Origin: Gimesia alba
Lineage (GTDB): Bacteria; Planctomycetota; Planctomycetia; Planctomycetales; Planctomycetaceae
Assembly (NCBI RefSeq): GCF_007744675.1
Contig: NZ_CP036269.1
Location: 3,327,546-3,391,545, forward strand
Direction of reading: 5' to 3'
Length of the DNA: 64,000 nt
In this document: piece after piece, positions 53,946 through 61,363 of the stretch
Position numbering within the stretch: position 1 is the first letter of the stretch
Layout: every line of letters begins with the position of its first letter
Translations under genes and position numbers: made by a program
Notes under the pieces: generated by a model
Database searches by the model: none
The model's input: only the letters and a program-made list of their open reading frames with translations
What the model was told of the DNA's origin: nothing

Positions 53946-54982
53946 CTCTGTCAGGAGTTATTCATCAACACGAAAGAGTAATGATTCTTTTTTGCGAAGA
54001 CCAGGCTCCACCGGGCGTAAAATTTCTTGGCTGGTTTCATTTCCAAGAAACCAATTTTGAGAAAGGCTTATCGGTCATCGAGACAAAGCAGGGATTGTTG
54101 GCACAAGGCGCACCTCTTAATCAACCGGCTTCGGTGCAACTTTTGTTATTCGCTGATGTATTTTTAAGGACACCGTTTTCAGGGGAACATATTCAGCAGC
54201 TTAAAAAGAGCTGTGTTGCCTTGTTTGGTGTTGGCAGTATTGGAAGTGCCATTGCCAAGAGCCTTGTGCGTGCCGGTGTTGAAAACATATTGCTTATAGA
54301 TCCTGATCGTCTCAGTTTGACGAATGTGTTCCGGCATGAATGTTCCATGCTGGATGTCGGAAGATATAAAGTTACTGCCCTGGCACAATCCTTGTTGCAA
54401 ATCAATCCGCAACTGTCTTTGAAAACAATGGCAGAAAATATTTTCCAGTGGCCTTCGGCACAACTTGAAAACCTTCTGGAAAATGTTTCTGTTGTGATTG
54501 ACTCGACTGACCGACCCTCAGCACGTCTCACAACGGCCAGTCTCGGGTATGAATTACATAAGCCAGTTGTTCATGCTGGATGTTTTGAAGAAGGACGCGG
54601 CGGAGAAGTGTTCTGGCATATTCCAGACGTCAAAGAACCTTGCTATTGGTGTCTTCGTGAAGGAATGGCCCAGCCTCCCAAAAGTCGCACTATTGATTAC
54701 AGCACGGCACAAGGTCCAGATGATTTTAAAGGAGAACCCGGCCTTGATGCAGTCACAAAAAGTATCGCAATGGCGGCAGTGCAGATTTCTTTAGCGTTAT
54801 TGTTACGCGGGATGCCTGATTGCCAATTATCTTTGGTATTGACAACACAAAGTAACTACCTGCTGTTGGGCAATGCTTTCTCAAACAATTTTTATCGGTT
54901 CAAGGGACCGTTTCATACGTTTTTTCAGCCATTTAACGGCCCCCGTAAATCGTGTTCATTATGTCAAAAAACAACTCATTAG
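53867..54982 (+). CDS. E1-like (ThiF/UBA) activating enzyme
   Basis: 371 residues from ATG 53867, with CAGGAG 8 bases upstream (the in-frame ATG at 53837 lacks one). A Rossmann ATP site VALFGVGSIGSAIAKSLVRA is followed by ILLIDPD, the NVFRH arginine, and the adenylation-domain pattern VSVVIDSTDRPSAR. A candidate active-site Cys is in HAGCFEEGRGGEV. Two CxxC pairs (CYWC and the C-terminal CSLC) would hold structural zinc. An extra N-terminal ~115-residue domain precedes the ThiF core. It should adenylate the C-terminus of a modifier and pass it to the E2. Modifier not identified. Confidence 0.85.
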   Translation: MAHKESDWHITLIVQSQERLHACKKIALSGVIHQHERVMILFCEDQAPPGVKFLGWFHFQETNFEKGLSVIETKQGLLAQGAPLNQPASVQLLLFADVFLRTPFSGEHIQQLKKSCVALFGVGSIGSAIAKSLVRAGVENILLIDPDRLSLTNVFRHECSMLDVGRYKVTALAQSLLQINPQLSLKTMAENIFQWPSAQLENLLENVSVVIDSTDRPSARLTTASLGYELHKPVVHAGCFEEGRGGEVFWHIPDVKEPCYWCLREGMAQPPKSRTIDYSTAQGPDDFKGEPGLDAVTKSIAMAAVQISLALLLRGMPDCQLSLVLTTQSNYLLLGNAFSNNFYRFKGPFHTFFQPFNGPRKSCSLCQKTTH

Positions 54983-54996
54983 GGAGGAAATACCTT

Positions 54997-55221
54997 ATGG
55001 CAGCTTTTGTTTGTATTGCTTTTTTGGCCTTTGTTTTTTTTAGCATAGTCTGCGGTGATCGTGGAGTGAATTCATCAAGCAGGCATACAGAAAGACGTAC
55101 CGGAAAATCCCAAAATAATACTGCTTCACCTGATCGAATAAAAAAGCGGATGGTTGTTCGAAAGAATGGCCGGCAATCTTCTTACCGCGTGAATCAATAT
55201 GGCGAAGTATTTGAAGATTAA
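54997..55221 (+). CDS. small single-pass membrane protein
   Basis: 74 residues from ATG 54997, with AGGGAGG 9 bases upstream. Hydrophobic start (MAAFVCIAFLAFVFFSIVCG) then a basic, serine-rich tail (KKRMVVRKNGRQSSYRVN). An upstream in-frame ATG at 54961 would add 12 residues. Probably an anchored basic peptide of the ubiquitin-like operon. No family recognised. Confidence 0.55.
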   Translation: MAAFVCIAFLAFVFFSIVCGDRGVNSSSRHTERRTGKSQNNTASPDRIKKRMVVRKNGRQSSYRVNQYGEVFED

Positions 55222-55243
55222 GTCTAAATCGAAAGTATGCGCT

Positions 55244-55426
55244 ATGAGTAATCCCTGGAAGTTGTCCCTCTTTGATACGTTGAAACAAGTTATTCGCTTT
55301 ATGCTTTGGACTGCGATCACTATCAATGCGGCAATGCTTTCCATTTTTTCAATATTTTTCGTTTATGATTTTTTGATGCATCTTCATGAACTGTTGGAAC
55401 GGACCTGGTTTGCTCAACCTTGGTAG
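55244..55426 (+). CDS. small membrane protein (60 aa)
   Basis: 60 residues from ATG 55244, with one transmembrane stretch (FMLWTAITINAAMLSIFSIF) and polar ends. It lies in the operon 22 bases after the previous small membrane gene. The in-frame codon at 55199 would overlap that gene by 23 bases. No ribosome-binding site is evident. Unknown function. Confidence 0.5.
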   Translation: MSNPWKLSLFDTLKQVIRFMLWTAITINAAMLSIFSIFFVYDFLMHLHELLERTWFAQPW

Positions 55427-55453
55427 CAAAATGTTTTTTAGGGGGACCGCATT

Positions 55454-55840
55454 ATGAATCGTCCAATCAGAACCGAATTCACTGAGACAAAACTACATGT
55501 GCCCTGGGAATCGATTGTACATCTTACCGGTGGAACAGAGACGCATCATTATCTGAATGAAGAGGGAGGGATAGAAAGCCACACAACGGTACATTTACAA
55601 CCGATGCATTGCGGGCATCTTGCTCCTGCAGGCGGGACATGTTCTCAATGCTATCGCACAAGTTGCCCTCAATGTTTCACTGCTTGTCTCTTGTGCCATT
55701 GTCCTCTTGGACCGTGTTGTTTTCGTACCATTCATACTGCCAATGATGAAGAACTCTTCTTTTGTGCTGCTTGCTATGGAAAAGTTAAACGTCGAAAATT
55801 GTTTCGAAGTCTTATTTCAGGATTTATCCGGTTTGGTTGA
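55454..55840 (+). CDS. cysteine-rich treble-clef/RING-like protein, possible E3
   Basis: 128 residues. The N-terminal 50 are polar. Residues 53-107 hold a dense set of zinc ligands: C53, H55, C63, C66, C71, C74, C78, C81, H82, C83, C88, C89, H94, C104 and C107, enough for two or three zinc sites in RING- or B-box-like pairing (for example TCSQCYRTSCPQC). The tail is basic and aromatic. AGGGGGA lies ~9 bases before ATG 55454. In the same operon as E1, E2 and JAB it is a natural candidate for the adaptor or ligase role, but the binding pattern is not a textbook RING. Confidence 0.68.
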   Translation: MNRPIRTEFTETKLHVPWESIVHLTGGTETHHYLNEEGGIESHTTVHLQPMHCGHLAPAGGTCSQCYRTSCPQCFTACLLCHCPLGPCCFRTIHTANDEELFFCAACYGKVKRRKLFRSLISGFIRFG

Positions 55841-55843
55841 TAT

Positions 55844-57532
55844 ATGAATAAAAAACTGTCTGAAAACATGCGTGACCATCTATACGCCATTGATGCGGGT
55901 CTCTTAGAGGACCCTCTCGGGCAATCTCTTGATTTGGTCTATCGCTGTGGAGTTACTGACGACTTTACTCGTGATCTACTAAAAGGCAGGATTCATAATC
56001 ATGTCCTTGAAATGGAAAAACATGGTCCTTTTCATCGTCCACGAAAACTAACGCAGGGAGATTTTTATCAGGGATTTGATATCAAGGGGCAAGAAATCAG
56101 ATTCCCAGTGGATTGGTTGAATGAACCAAAATTAACGATAGGAACCACAGGCAGCGGGAAAACTACCTTAGCTCGCTATGAAATATTGATGCTCGCGCCA
56201 TTTTTTTCTTTGGGAAAGTTATCTGCCTGGCTCTTTGATTTTAGAAAAACGGAATTTGGAGCATTGCAGCCCTATCTGGCTCGTCTAGAAAAACACCTGA
56301 ATATCATTACGGGGCGAAAGATGAAATTAAATCCTCTGCAAGTCCCCTGCTCTGTTGAACCCATTTCCTATGCTTCAAATCTTTCAGACGCATTGGTTCG
56401 AGTATGGGAAGTTCCTCCCGTTGCTTCTTTATTATTGTCTCAGTCCATCATTCAGTTATATCGCACTTTTGGCGTGCTGGATGGAGGGCAACACTATCCG
56501 ACAATGTTTGATTTACATAGTGTAATCCGTAAAAACACAGGATCGAATTCACAAGCAAGAAATGCGGTACTTGTCCGTTTGGAAACTCTTTTGATTAGTG
56601 TAGGAAATGTTTTGGCGTACCGTAAAGGATGGGATGTTCATGAACTTTCAAAACTCAGCATTAATTTTCAATTCAATGATATTACGGAAAAAGATCAGAA
56701 TTTGTTTTTAAGCGTATTGCTCTTACATGCCTTCATGTCCCGTGTTGCTCAGTCTCGATCCAATGCGAAGATGAACTTACTCATCTATTGTGATGAAGCT
56801 AGTCGCCTGGTGAATAGCTCTGACACCAGTGTCAGCCAATTTATTGGTCTTATTCGTGGGACGGGTATCGGGCTGAATCTATCAAACCAAACGGCGGATA
56901 TTTCCCGCTCGATTTTGTCAAATACTCCCAACAAGATTTTGGGGCGATGCGCTTCAGCTACCGATTATGATGTGATGGGGGCAAGTATGGGGCTTACTGC
57001 TGAACAGAAACAATGGCTCAAAATTCATCTCAAAAAGCCAGGCATGTTTCTTGCCAGTTTAGGGCAAGCAGTGCATCCGTTTTTGTTTACTGTCCCCAAT
57101 CTCAATTTTAAGCAATCTGACTTTACAGTAGATAGGTCATTTCCTGAACTAGATCGCTTGCCTATTGTTCCTGCACCAGAATTTTCAAATTGGACCACAT
57201 TTGCACAACCAGAAGTTGTTGTAGAAACAACCAGTTCACCGCTGGAACGACAAAGTGAGGGAACGGACGCCACTCAATTGACTCTAAGTCCAGACGAAAT
57301 TCGCTATTTGAAAGAAGTTGTGAAAACGCCCAAAAAACCAATTTCGTATTATCCTCCTCGAATTCAGATGGGAACGGGACATGCACTTAAAATCAGGAAG
57401 GCATTAATAAGTAAAGGCTTTATCAAACTTGAAAAAGTGCAGCAGAGTCCTGGAAGAGGGAGACCTTCAAATATTGTAGTACCAACGTCATTGGCACACG
57501 ATGCAGTTTCAGCGTTGCAGGGAGAATGCTGA
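55844..57532 (+). CDS. second HerA/TraG-type ATPase with C-terminal winged helix
   Basis: 562 residues. Walker A is IGTTGSGKTTLA (Lys106) and Walker B is LLIYCDEASRLV (~300). The sensor region GTGIGLNLSNQTAD follows, typical of HerA/VirD4-like hexameric pumps. After a linker, residues ~480-560 form a winged helix (EIRYLKEVVKTP ... ALKIRKALISKGFI). It is cotranslated with a nuclease gene at 57532. The layout equals that of the fused protein at 15185-17746. It could move DNA into the nuclease, or serve as a coupling ATPase. Confidence 0.82.
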   Translation: MNKKLSENMRDHLYAIDAGLLEDPLGQSLDLVYRCGVTDDFTRDLLKGRIHNHVLEMEKHGPFHRPRKLTQGDFYQGFDIKGQEIRFPVDWLNEPKLTIGTTGSGKTTLARYEILMLAPFFSLGKLSAWLFDFRKTEFGALQPYLARLEKHLNIITGRKMKLNPLQVPCSVEPISYASNLSDALVRVWEVPPVASLLLSQSIIQLYRTFGVLDGGQHYPTMFDLHSVIRKNTGSNSQARNAVLVRLETLLISVGNVLAYRKGWDVHELSKLSINFQFNDITEKDQNLFLSVLLLHAFMSRVAQSRSNAKMNLLIYCDEASRLVNSSDTSVSQFIGLIRGTGIGLNLSNQTADISRSILSNTPNKILGRCASATDYDVMGASMGLTAEQKQWLKIHLKKPGMFLASLGQAVHPFLFTVPNLNFKQSDFTVDRSFPELDRLPIVPAPEFSNWTTFAQPEVVVETTSSPLERQSEGTDATQLTLSPDEIRYLKEVVKTPKKPISYYPPRIQMGTGHALKIRKALISKGFIKLEKVQQSPGRGRPSNIVVPTSLAHDAVSALQGEC

Positions 57533-57930
57533 TGAGGGGTAACGATCAGCATGAACTCATGATTCAGGCTCTTAAAGATGCTTTTGAGAAAAAAGGATTT
57601 CTAACAGAAACTCAGGTTCATGTCAGAGATGGTAATTTTGTCGGTTTTGTTGATCTCTTCATCGAGGACAAAACTGGAGCAAAACTTTGTGTTGAAGTTG
57701 AGCAAGATATTAAACGCATTTCGAATGATTATGTGAAAAAAGAACTCACTGCTGCCCTCTTGTGGATCGTGGTTCCAACGGCTTCGATTCAAGAGACTGC
57801 TCGTCGGTTTATCAGATTGATTGAATTGCCTGAAAATGAATCGTTTAAAATTCTGACCTATGGTCAAGCACTGTCTATGGTTGCGAATTTAATTCCTTTT
57901 TCTTTTCAGGCGTTGCGAGAAGAAAAATAA
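57532..57930 (+). CDS. PD-(D/E)xK-like nuclease partner of the HerA ATPase
   Basis: 132 residues starting at ATG 57532, which overlaps the HerA stop (TGATG) and has AGGGAG 7 bases upstream. A short core is visible: NDQHELMIQALKDAF, then GFVDLFIEDKTGAKLCVEVE with the D...ExE acidic set, then a predicted helix LTAALLWIVVPTA. The QHE segment and the acidic core align with the nuclease domain fused in the ATPase at 15185-17746. It would cut DNA in complex with the ATPase. A catalytic lysine is present in KLCVEVEQDIK, but the exact match is uncertain. Confidence 0.72.
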   Translation: MRGNDQHELMIQALKDAFEKKGFLTETQVHVRDGNFVGFVDLFIEDKTGAKLCVEVEQDIKRISNDYVKKELTAALLWIVVPTASIQETARRFIRLIELPENESFKILTYGQALSMVANLIPFSFQALREEK

Positions 57931-57974
57931 AAAGATAAGTCAACTATCAAACTCTTTGTGAAAGGATAAAAGTA

Positions 57975-58181
57975 ATGTTGCACGTAATTCGCCATGCTTC
58001 AAGTAACTGCTTTTGGTGCAACGCCACTAAAGATGGTGCAGAGATTCAGACTGACACAAATAAGATATTTCTTTGCAGGAAGCACTTCTGGGATTTCTTG
58101 AAAAACCGGGAGAATGGCCAAAAAAACGAACGAGCCACTCAAGTCAAATCTGCGACGAAAGCAGGAAATGAACAACAATGA
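57975..58181 (+). CDS. small zinc-finger protein (68 aa)
   Basis: 68 residues with NCFWCNATKDGAEIQT and IFLCRKHFWDFLKNR, giving CxxC plus CxxH ligands for one zinc. The basic, Asn/Lys-rich tail may bind DNA. A weak AAAGGAT box lies ahead of ATG 57975. Its stop overlaps the start of the excisionase-like gene (ATGA). Unknown function, possibly a regulator of excision. Confidence 0.6.
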   Translation: MLHVIRHASSNCFWCNATKDGAEIQTDTNKIFLCRKHFWDFLKNRENGQKNERATQVKSATKAGNEQQ

Positions 58182-58411
58182 AGTTTTTTGTTGTATCTGA
58201 AGTTGCTGAGATGCTTCGCATTTCAGAGAGCCTTGTCTATTCTTTAATAGAGAGCGGAAAGCTGCGATGCCACCGTTTTGGGAATGGTCGAGGTAAAATT
58301 ACGATTTCGCTTGATGACCTTGAGCTTTACCTTTCCTCTTGCCGGTCTTGCGAGAAGAAGAAACGGGAATCCCCTGCCCCTGTGCGATTAAAACATCTGG
58401 ATTTATCCTAG
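58178..58411 (+). CDS. excisionase-like MerR/HTH_17 DNA-binding protein
   Basis: 77 residues. It has the winged HTH pattern of recombination directionality factors: FFVVSEVAEMLRISESLVYS, then LIESGKLRCHRFGNGRGKIT, then ISLDDLELYLSS. Such proteins bind near att sites and bias the integrase to excision. It overlaps the previous gene by 4 bases and its 3' end overlaps the 3' end of the convergent integrase gene by 113 bases. Confidence 0.82.
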   Translation: MKFFVVSEVAEMLRISESLVYSLIESGKLRCHRFGNGRGKITISLDDLELYLSSCRSCEKKKRESPAPVRLKHLDLS

Positions 58412-59375
58412 CTTGTTCTGTGAGAAATTCGTGATCGTCAGAAACGGCTGAGTAAACCTTATGAATCATGTTTGTGTCCTTGTGACCTGCCAAAGTTGCA
58501 ACGATGTGACTATCAACTCCTCCCTTTAATTTCCTCGTGACCCATGTATGTCGGAAAGCATACTGGGTGTATCGTTTTCCGATTTTTTCTTCCAGTCTGG
58601 CAAAACGGCACTTCACAGCATATCCCGTCCAGGGATTGCCCAAGGTATTAAGAAAGAGTTTTCCTTCTGGATTGAGAATTCTACGAAGTATCACTTCTGC
58701 CTTTTCAGTCAGATAAACAACTCTAGCCGATTTCTTACCCTTGCTGTCTTTGGTTTCATAAATGAATCGGTGCTTTTCAAACTCAATATGTTTTGCTTCC
58801 AGATTTTTTGCTTCCTGAGGACGGCAACCACATTCCCAGCAAAAACGCAGAAGATTTCTGAAATTTCGGTCCGGCGTATTTTTGAGAATTTCTTTGAACT
58901 CGTCCAGAGAGATGATTTGTAATCTTGGTTTAGCTTCTGGTTTCTCCATCCCCTTAATTGGATTGCTAACCAATCCTCTATTCTTCACTGCCCAGTTCAG
59001 TCCACGTTGAATGGCAGTGATTGCATTCCGTTTGGTAGTGCCGTTCCAAGTCTTCTTATTGGCAAGCCATTTGGTGACGTGTGTTGGCATCAATTCTCCC
59101 ACTCTGAGCCGCGGATATTCCTTCACAAAAGACTGGCAGTAATCCTTATACCCTTTGTAAGTCCGTTCTTCTCTGTTCTCTAAAGTCCATGTCAGGAAAT
59201 CGTCCAGGATCACAGCGATAGAATCAGAGAGAGCGGGCGCGCTTTGAAGCATGAGTCTGTAGAACTCATCTTGAGCGGCTTTTTTATCTTTCCCCAGTCG
59301 ATGCCGTTTTCCATCGATAGTTACACAGTAGGTTTTCTGAGCTTTCCAGTACCAGAGTTTGTTCGGTCTTGCCAT
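58299..59375 (-). CDS. tyrosine integrase of the island
   Basis: 358 residues from ATG 59375 (a TTG at 59396 would add seven). The catalytic set is visible: Arg in FCWECGCRPQEAKNL, the R-H pair in YAFRHTWVTRKL, His in LAGHKDTN, and Tyr in KVYSAVSDD. N-terminal ~60 residues are an arm-binding domain (KAQKTYCVTIDGKRHRLGKD), then a core-binding domain. One TTTRGTGTC nonamer overlaps its start and two more lie just upstream, so it may regulate its own promoter. It lies 100 bases from attR and is the likely enzyme of tRNA-Arg integration. Confidence 0.92.
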   Translation of the reverse strand: MARPNKLWYWKAQKTYCVTIDGKRHRLGKDKKAAQDEFYRLMLQSAPALSDSIAVILDDFLTWTLENREERTYKGYKDYCQSFVKEYPRLRVGELMPTHVTKWLANKKTWNGTTKRNAITAIQRGLNWAVKNRGLVSNPIKGMEKPEAKPRLQIISLDEFKEILKNTPDRNFRNLLRFCWECGCRPQEAKNLEAKHIEFEKHRFIYETKDSKGKKSARVVYLTEKAEVILRRILNPEGKLFLNTLGNPWTGYAVKCRFARLEEKIGKRYTQYAFRHTWVTRKLKGGVDSHIVATLAGHKDTNMIHKVYSAVSDDHEFLTEQARINPDVLIAQGQGIPVSSSRKTGKRKGKAQGHQAKS

Positions 59376-59424
59376 TTGGTGTCGCCCCCATAACAAAATT
59401 TGATTTAGTGTCGCGTTTAGTGTC
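59375..59424 (+). promoter_or_regulatory. right cluster of TTTRGTGTC nonamers
   Basis: TTTGGTGTC at 59375-59383 and TTTAGTGTC at 59404-59412 and 59416-59424, same orientation as the four left copies. They lie over and just upstream of the integrase start and 50 bases from attR. Likely integrase arm or excisionase sites, and probably also integrase promoter control. Confidence 0.6.
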
Positions 59425-59474
59425 GCGACAATAATTCATACTATATTACAGGCGTGTATTGGCAATACCATTCT

Positions 59475-59522
59475 ACTTCTAATCCGTAGGTCAGTGGTTC
59501 GAATCCACTCGGGCGTATTTTT
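59475..59522 (+). repeat. attR: tRNA-Arg 3' fragment (right end of island)
   Basis: Copy of the tRNA-Arg anticodon-to-3' end with two changes from the left copy: both partners of the first T-stem base pair are exchanged, G-C to A-T (AGTGG/CCACT instead of GGTGG/CCACC). It lacks the 5' half and is not a functional tRNA. It marks the right junction. Confidence 0.92.
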
Positions 59523-59612
59523 TTCTCCTTACCTCTTCTGCTCTGCTACTGTTGACGCGTTCTGCTCCTGTGATTCTGAATCGATAAAAGTGCTCTTAAG
59601 CAGAGGTGTGGA

Positions 59613-60317
59613 ATGGATTTCCGCTACGTCTTAATACCCGTCCTGTTTGTATTCCTGTCTGCCTGTTTTTCCAGTTGTTCCTCTGGAATCACGACCGGCT
59701 CCTCCAGGCCGACCGAAGAATTACCCGAACTGACAGAGACGTCCGAGATCCCCGCTGAATGGTTCCGCGAGCCCGTGATTGCCGTTTTTCAATATCGTTT
59801 TGCACCTTATCCTGACGATCTGTTTCAACCCGAAATTACCTTTGCCGTCTGGGACGATGGCACGTATTTGCTCAAAGAAAATCGAAACTATCGCACCGGC
59901 TCGCTTTCTGATGAATCGATGTCCTTCGTCAACCGCTTCAGAAACAACGCCGAATATCAGTCCTGTTTATCGCAGCCGCTGCCCGCCTATCCGCATTCCT
60001 ATTTCTACAGCACAATCCTGTCGACGGCAACCAGCAAGTATGAAGCCGAATCCTCTTTCAGGCTCACCGGCCCCGAAAATCTCGATGACATGAGCGACTT
60101 TCTAAGCTTCACCGAGGGGCGTGGCGGTGAACATCTTCTCGAACTCCGTAAAATGAACAACACCCTCTACGAGCATTTGAAACAGAGCACCACCTCTGCG
60201 ACCGTGCTCTCGCTTTCTGAAGCAAGTATCAGTGAGATCAGCAGAAAATGGATGCTCGGCCCGCGGTATCTCAGCCCTGAAGAGATCAACGAAATTATGA
60301 ACAGCCCCCTCGAATGA
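59613..60317 (+). CDS. chromosomal lipoprotein
   Basis: 234 residues with a lipoprotein signal (VLIPVLFVFLSACFSSC) giving a lipidated Cys. The mature protein has DGTYLLKENRNYR and SFRLTGPENLDDMSDFLSFT segments that do not match a known family. GC-richer codons mark the return to chromosomal sequence right of attR. AGAGG lies ~9 bases before ATG. Outer-membrane or periplasmic; function unknown. Confidence 0.72.
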   Translation: MDFRYVLIPVLFVFLSACFSSCSSGITTGSSRPTEELPELTETSEIPAEWFREPVIAVFQYRFAPYPDDLFQPEITFAVWDDGTYLLKENRNYRTGSLSDESMSFVNRFRNNAEYQSCLSQPLPAYPHSYFYSTILSTATSKYEAESSFRLTGPENLDDMSDFLSFTEGRGGEHLLELRKMNNTLYEHLKQSTTSATVLSLSEASISEISRKWMLGPRYLSPEEINEIMNSPLE

Positions 60318-60708
60318 TCACAGTCCACAAATACGACTCCTTTCCACTTCTTCACGACTGAACTTCCACAGCCGACCAGTGCAGAAACCGGACTTGACTG
60401 CCTCACGCCGATCGGCATGATCTCTAGTTATGCGTCGCGCGCGAGAACAGTACTGGTTCAGGTAGAGAACCGGCACCGCTGCGAAAACCAGCACCATAAA
60501 AGTCCCTTGTTTCAGCCACATTGAAAAAAAATACCCCCAAAAAGTTATGCGGGTCGACACATACCAACGCATAATGGCCGCATAACAACCCGCCCTGCCA
60601 CTCACCCGGCACCTCCCGACGCACTTCTCCACAGAACCATTCCCATATTCCCTTGACCGGCAGCCGCCATTCACAACAATCCATTTCACAATCATGATAC
60701 GTTCTCCT

Positions 60709-60736
60709 GTAGGAGCGAACCCATGTGCTCGCCCGC
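60709..60736 (+). repeat. dispersed 28-bp palindromic repeat, copy 1
   Basis: Begins GTAGGAGCGAACCCATGTG and ends CTCGCCCGC. It shares the ACCCATGTG core and flanks with the copies at 61007 and 61175. The arms are partly self-complementary, as in REP-like elements. Confidence 0.6.
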
Positions 60737-61006
60737 CTCACGACATACAAATACTGACAACAGATCAAATGGAACCAGTAAAAAAGTGAGCGGAACGGCG
60801 CCAGCCGCCGGTTTTGTTCCATCTCATCAGCCGCAGGGCCTTCGCCCCGGTTCCTCTATTTTGTGTAACACCAGTGCGAATAAAAAAAACGCACCCAGCC
60901 GCCGATAGAACCCAGTTCCAGGAAAACAACCACCGGCAAACAAATCCTACCAGATATCACCAGCAGCAACTTAGATGAACATCACGAACAACAATCTAGA
61001 CAAAAT

Positions 61007-61034
61007 GTAGGGGCTGACCCATGTGTCAGCCCGC
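61007..61034 (+). repeat. dispersed 28-bp palindromic repeat, copy 2
   Basis: Begins GTAGGGGCTGACCCATGTG. The arms GGGCTGA and TCAGCCC are perfectly complementary around CCCATGTG. It is inverted relative to copy 3 about 140 bases away, so the two could form a larger hairpin. Confidence 0.65.
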
Positions 61035-61174
61035 AGGGTTGAGATGTTTTGTAGGGGGGGCGTGAGGGTGTTTTAGGAGGCTAATAGAATCACTGCCGGG
61101 CAAGCCGGTCAGTGGCACACGCGGATGTTTTGCGTGTTGCCGATGTGAGTGTGAAATGGTGGGGATGTCTAACG

Positions 61175-61202
61175 GCGGGCAGCCACATGGGTCGACCCCT
61201 AC
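61175..61202 (-). repeat. dispersed 28-bp palindromic repeat, copy 3 (inverted)
   Basis: On the reverse strand it begins GTAGGGGTCGACCCATGTG and ends GCTGCCCGC. It matches copies 1 and 2 in the ACCCATGTG core and at both ends. Confidence 0.65.
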
Positions 61203-61363
61203 GAGAGGAGACATGGCGGGGCGGATTCATTTGTCAGCCTGTTTTTTTCTTGTGGAGGGGAGCGAAAGCCTAGCTTCTGCCTCTGTTCGTAACTAAACTG
61301 GGAGTATTCAGTTAAATTCACACCCGGATACTCTTTGCTCTTTTTACGGATTACGCTCGAACA

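Larger units (their letters stand above)
60318..61363. other. ~1 kb gene-poor region with dispersed palindromic repeats
   Basis: I cannot support a gene here. Two overlapping minus-strand frames (60318-60695 and 60424-60822) compete without ribosome-binding sites or family features, though one contains a hydrophobic segment. The region carries three copies of a 28-bp palindromic repeat, at 60709, 61007 and 61175. The promoter of the ThuA gene at 61364 must lie at its right end. Confidence 0.5.

Noticed and set aside
55844-57532. Coupling protein of a conjugative type IV secretion system, making the island an ICE
   Set aside because: No relaxase, VirB4 or mating-pair genes are present in the window. 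The HerA-nuclease pairing fits a DNA-processing role better.
59475-59522. A second tRNA-Arg gene
   Set aside because: Only the 3' half (anticodon loop to acceptor) is present; the 5' half and D arm are missing. It is the attR remnant.
60318-60822. Two overlapping minus-strand frames of 125 and 132 codons next to the lipoprotein gene
   Set aside because: They occupy the same bases in different phases, have no ribosome-binding sites and no family signature. One has a hydrophobic segment, but that is not enough to choose.
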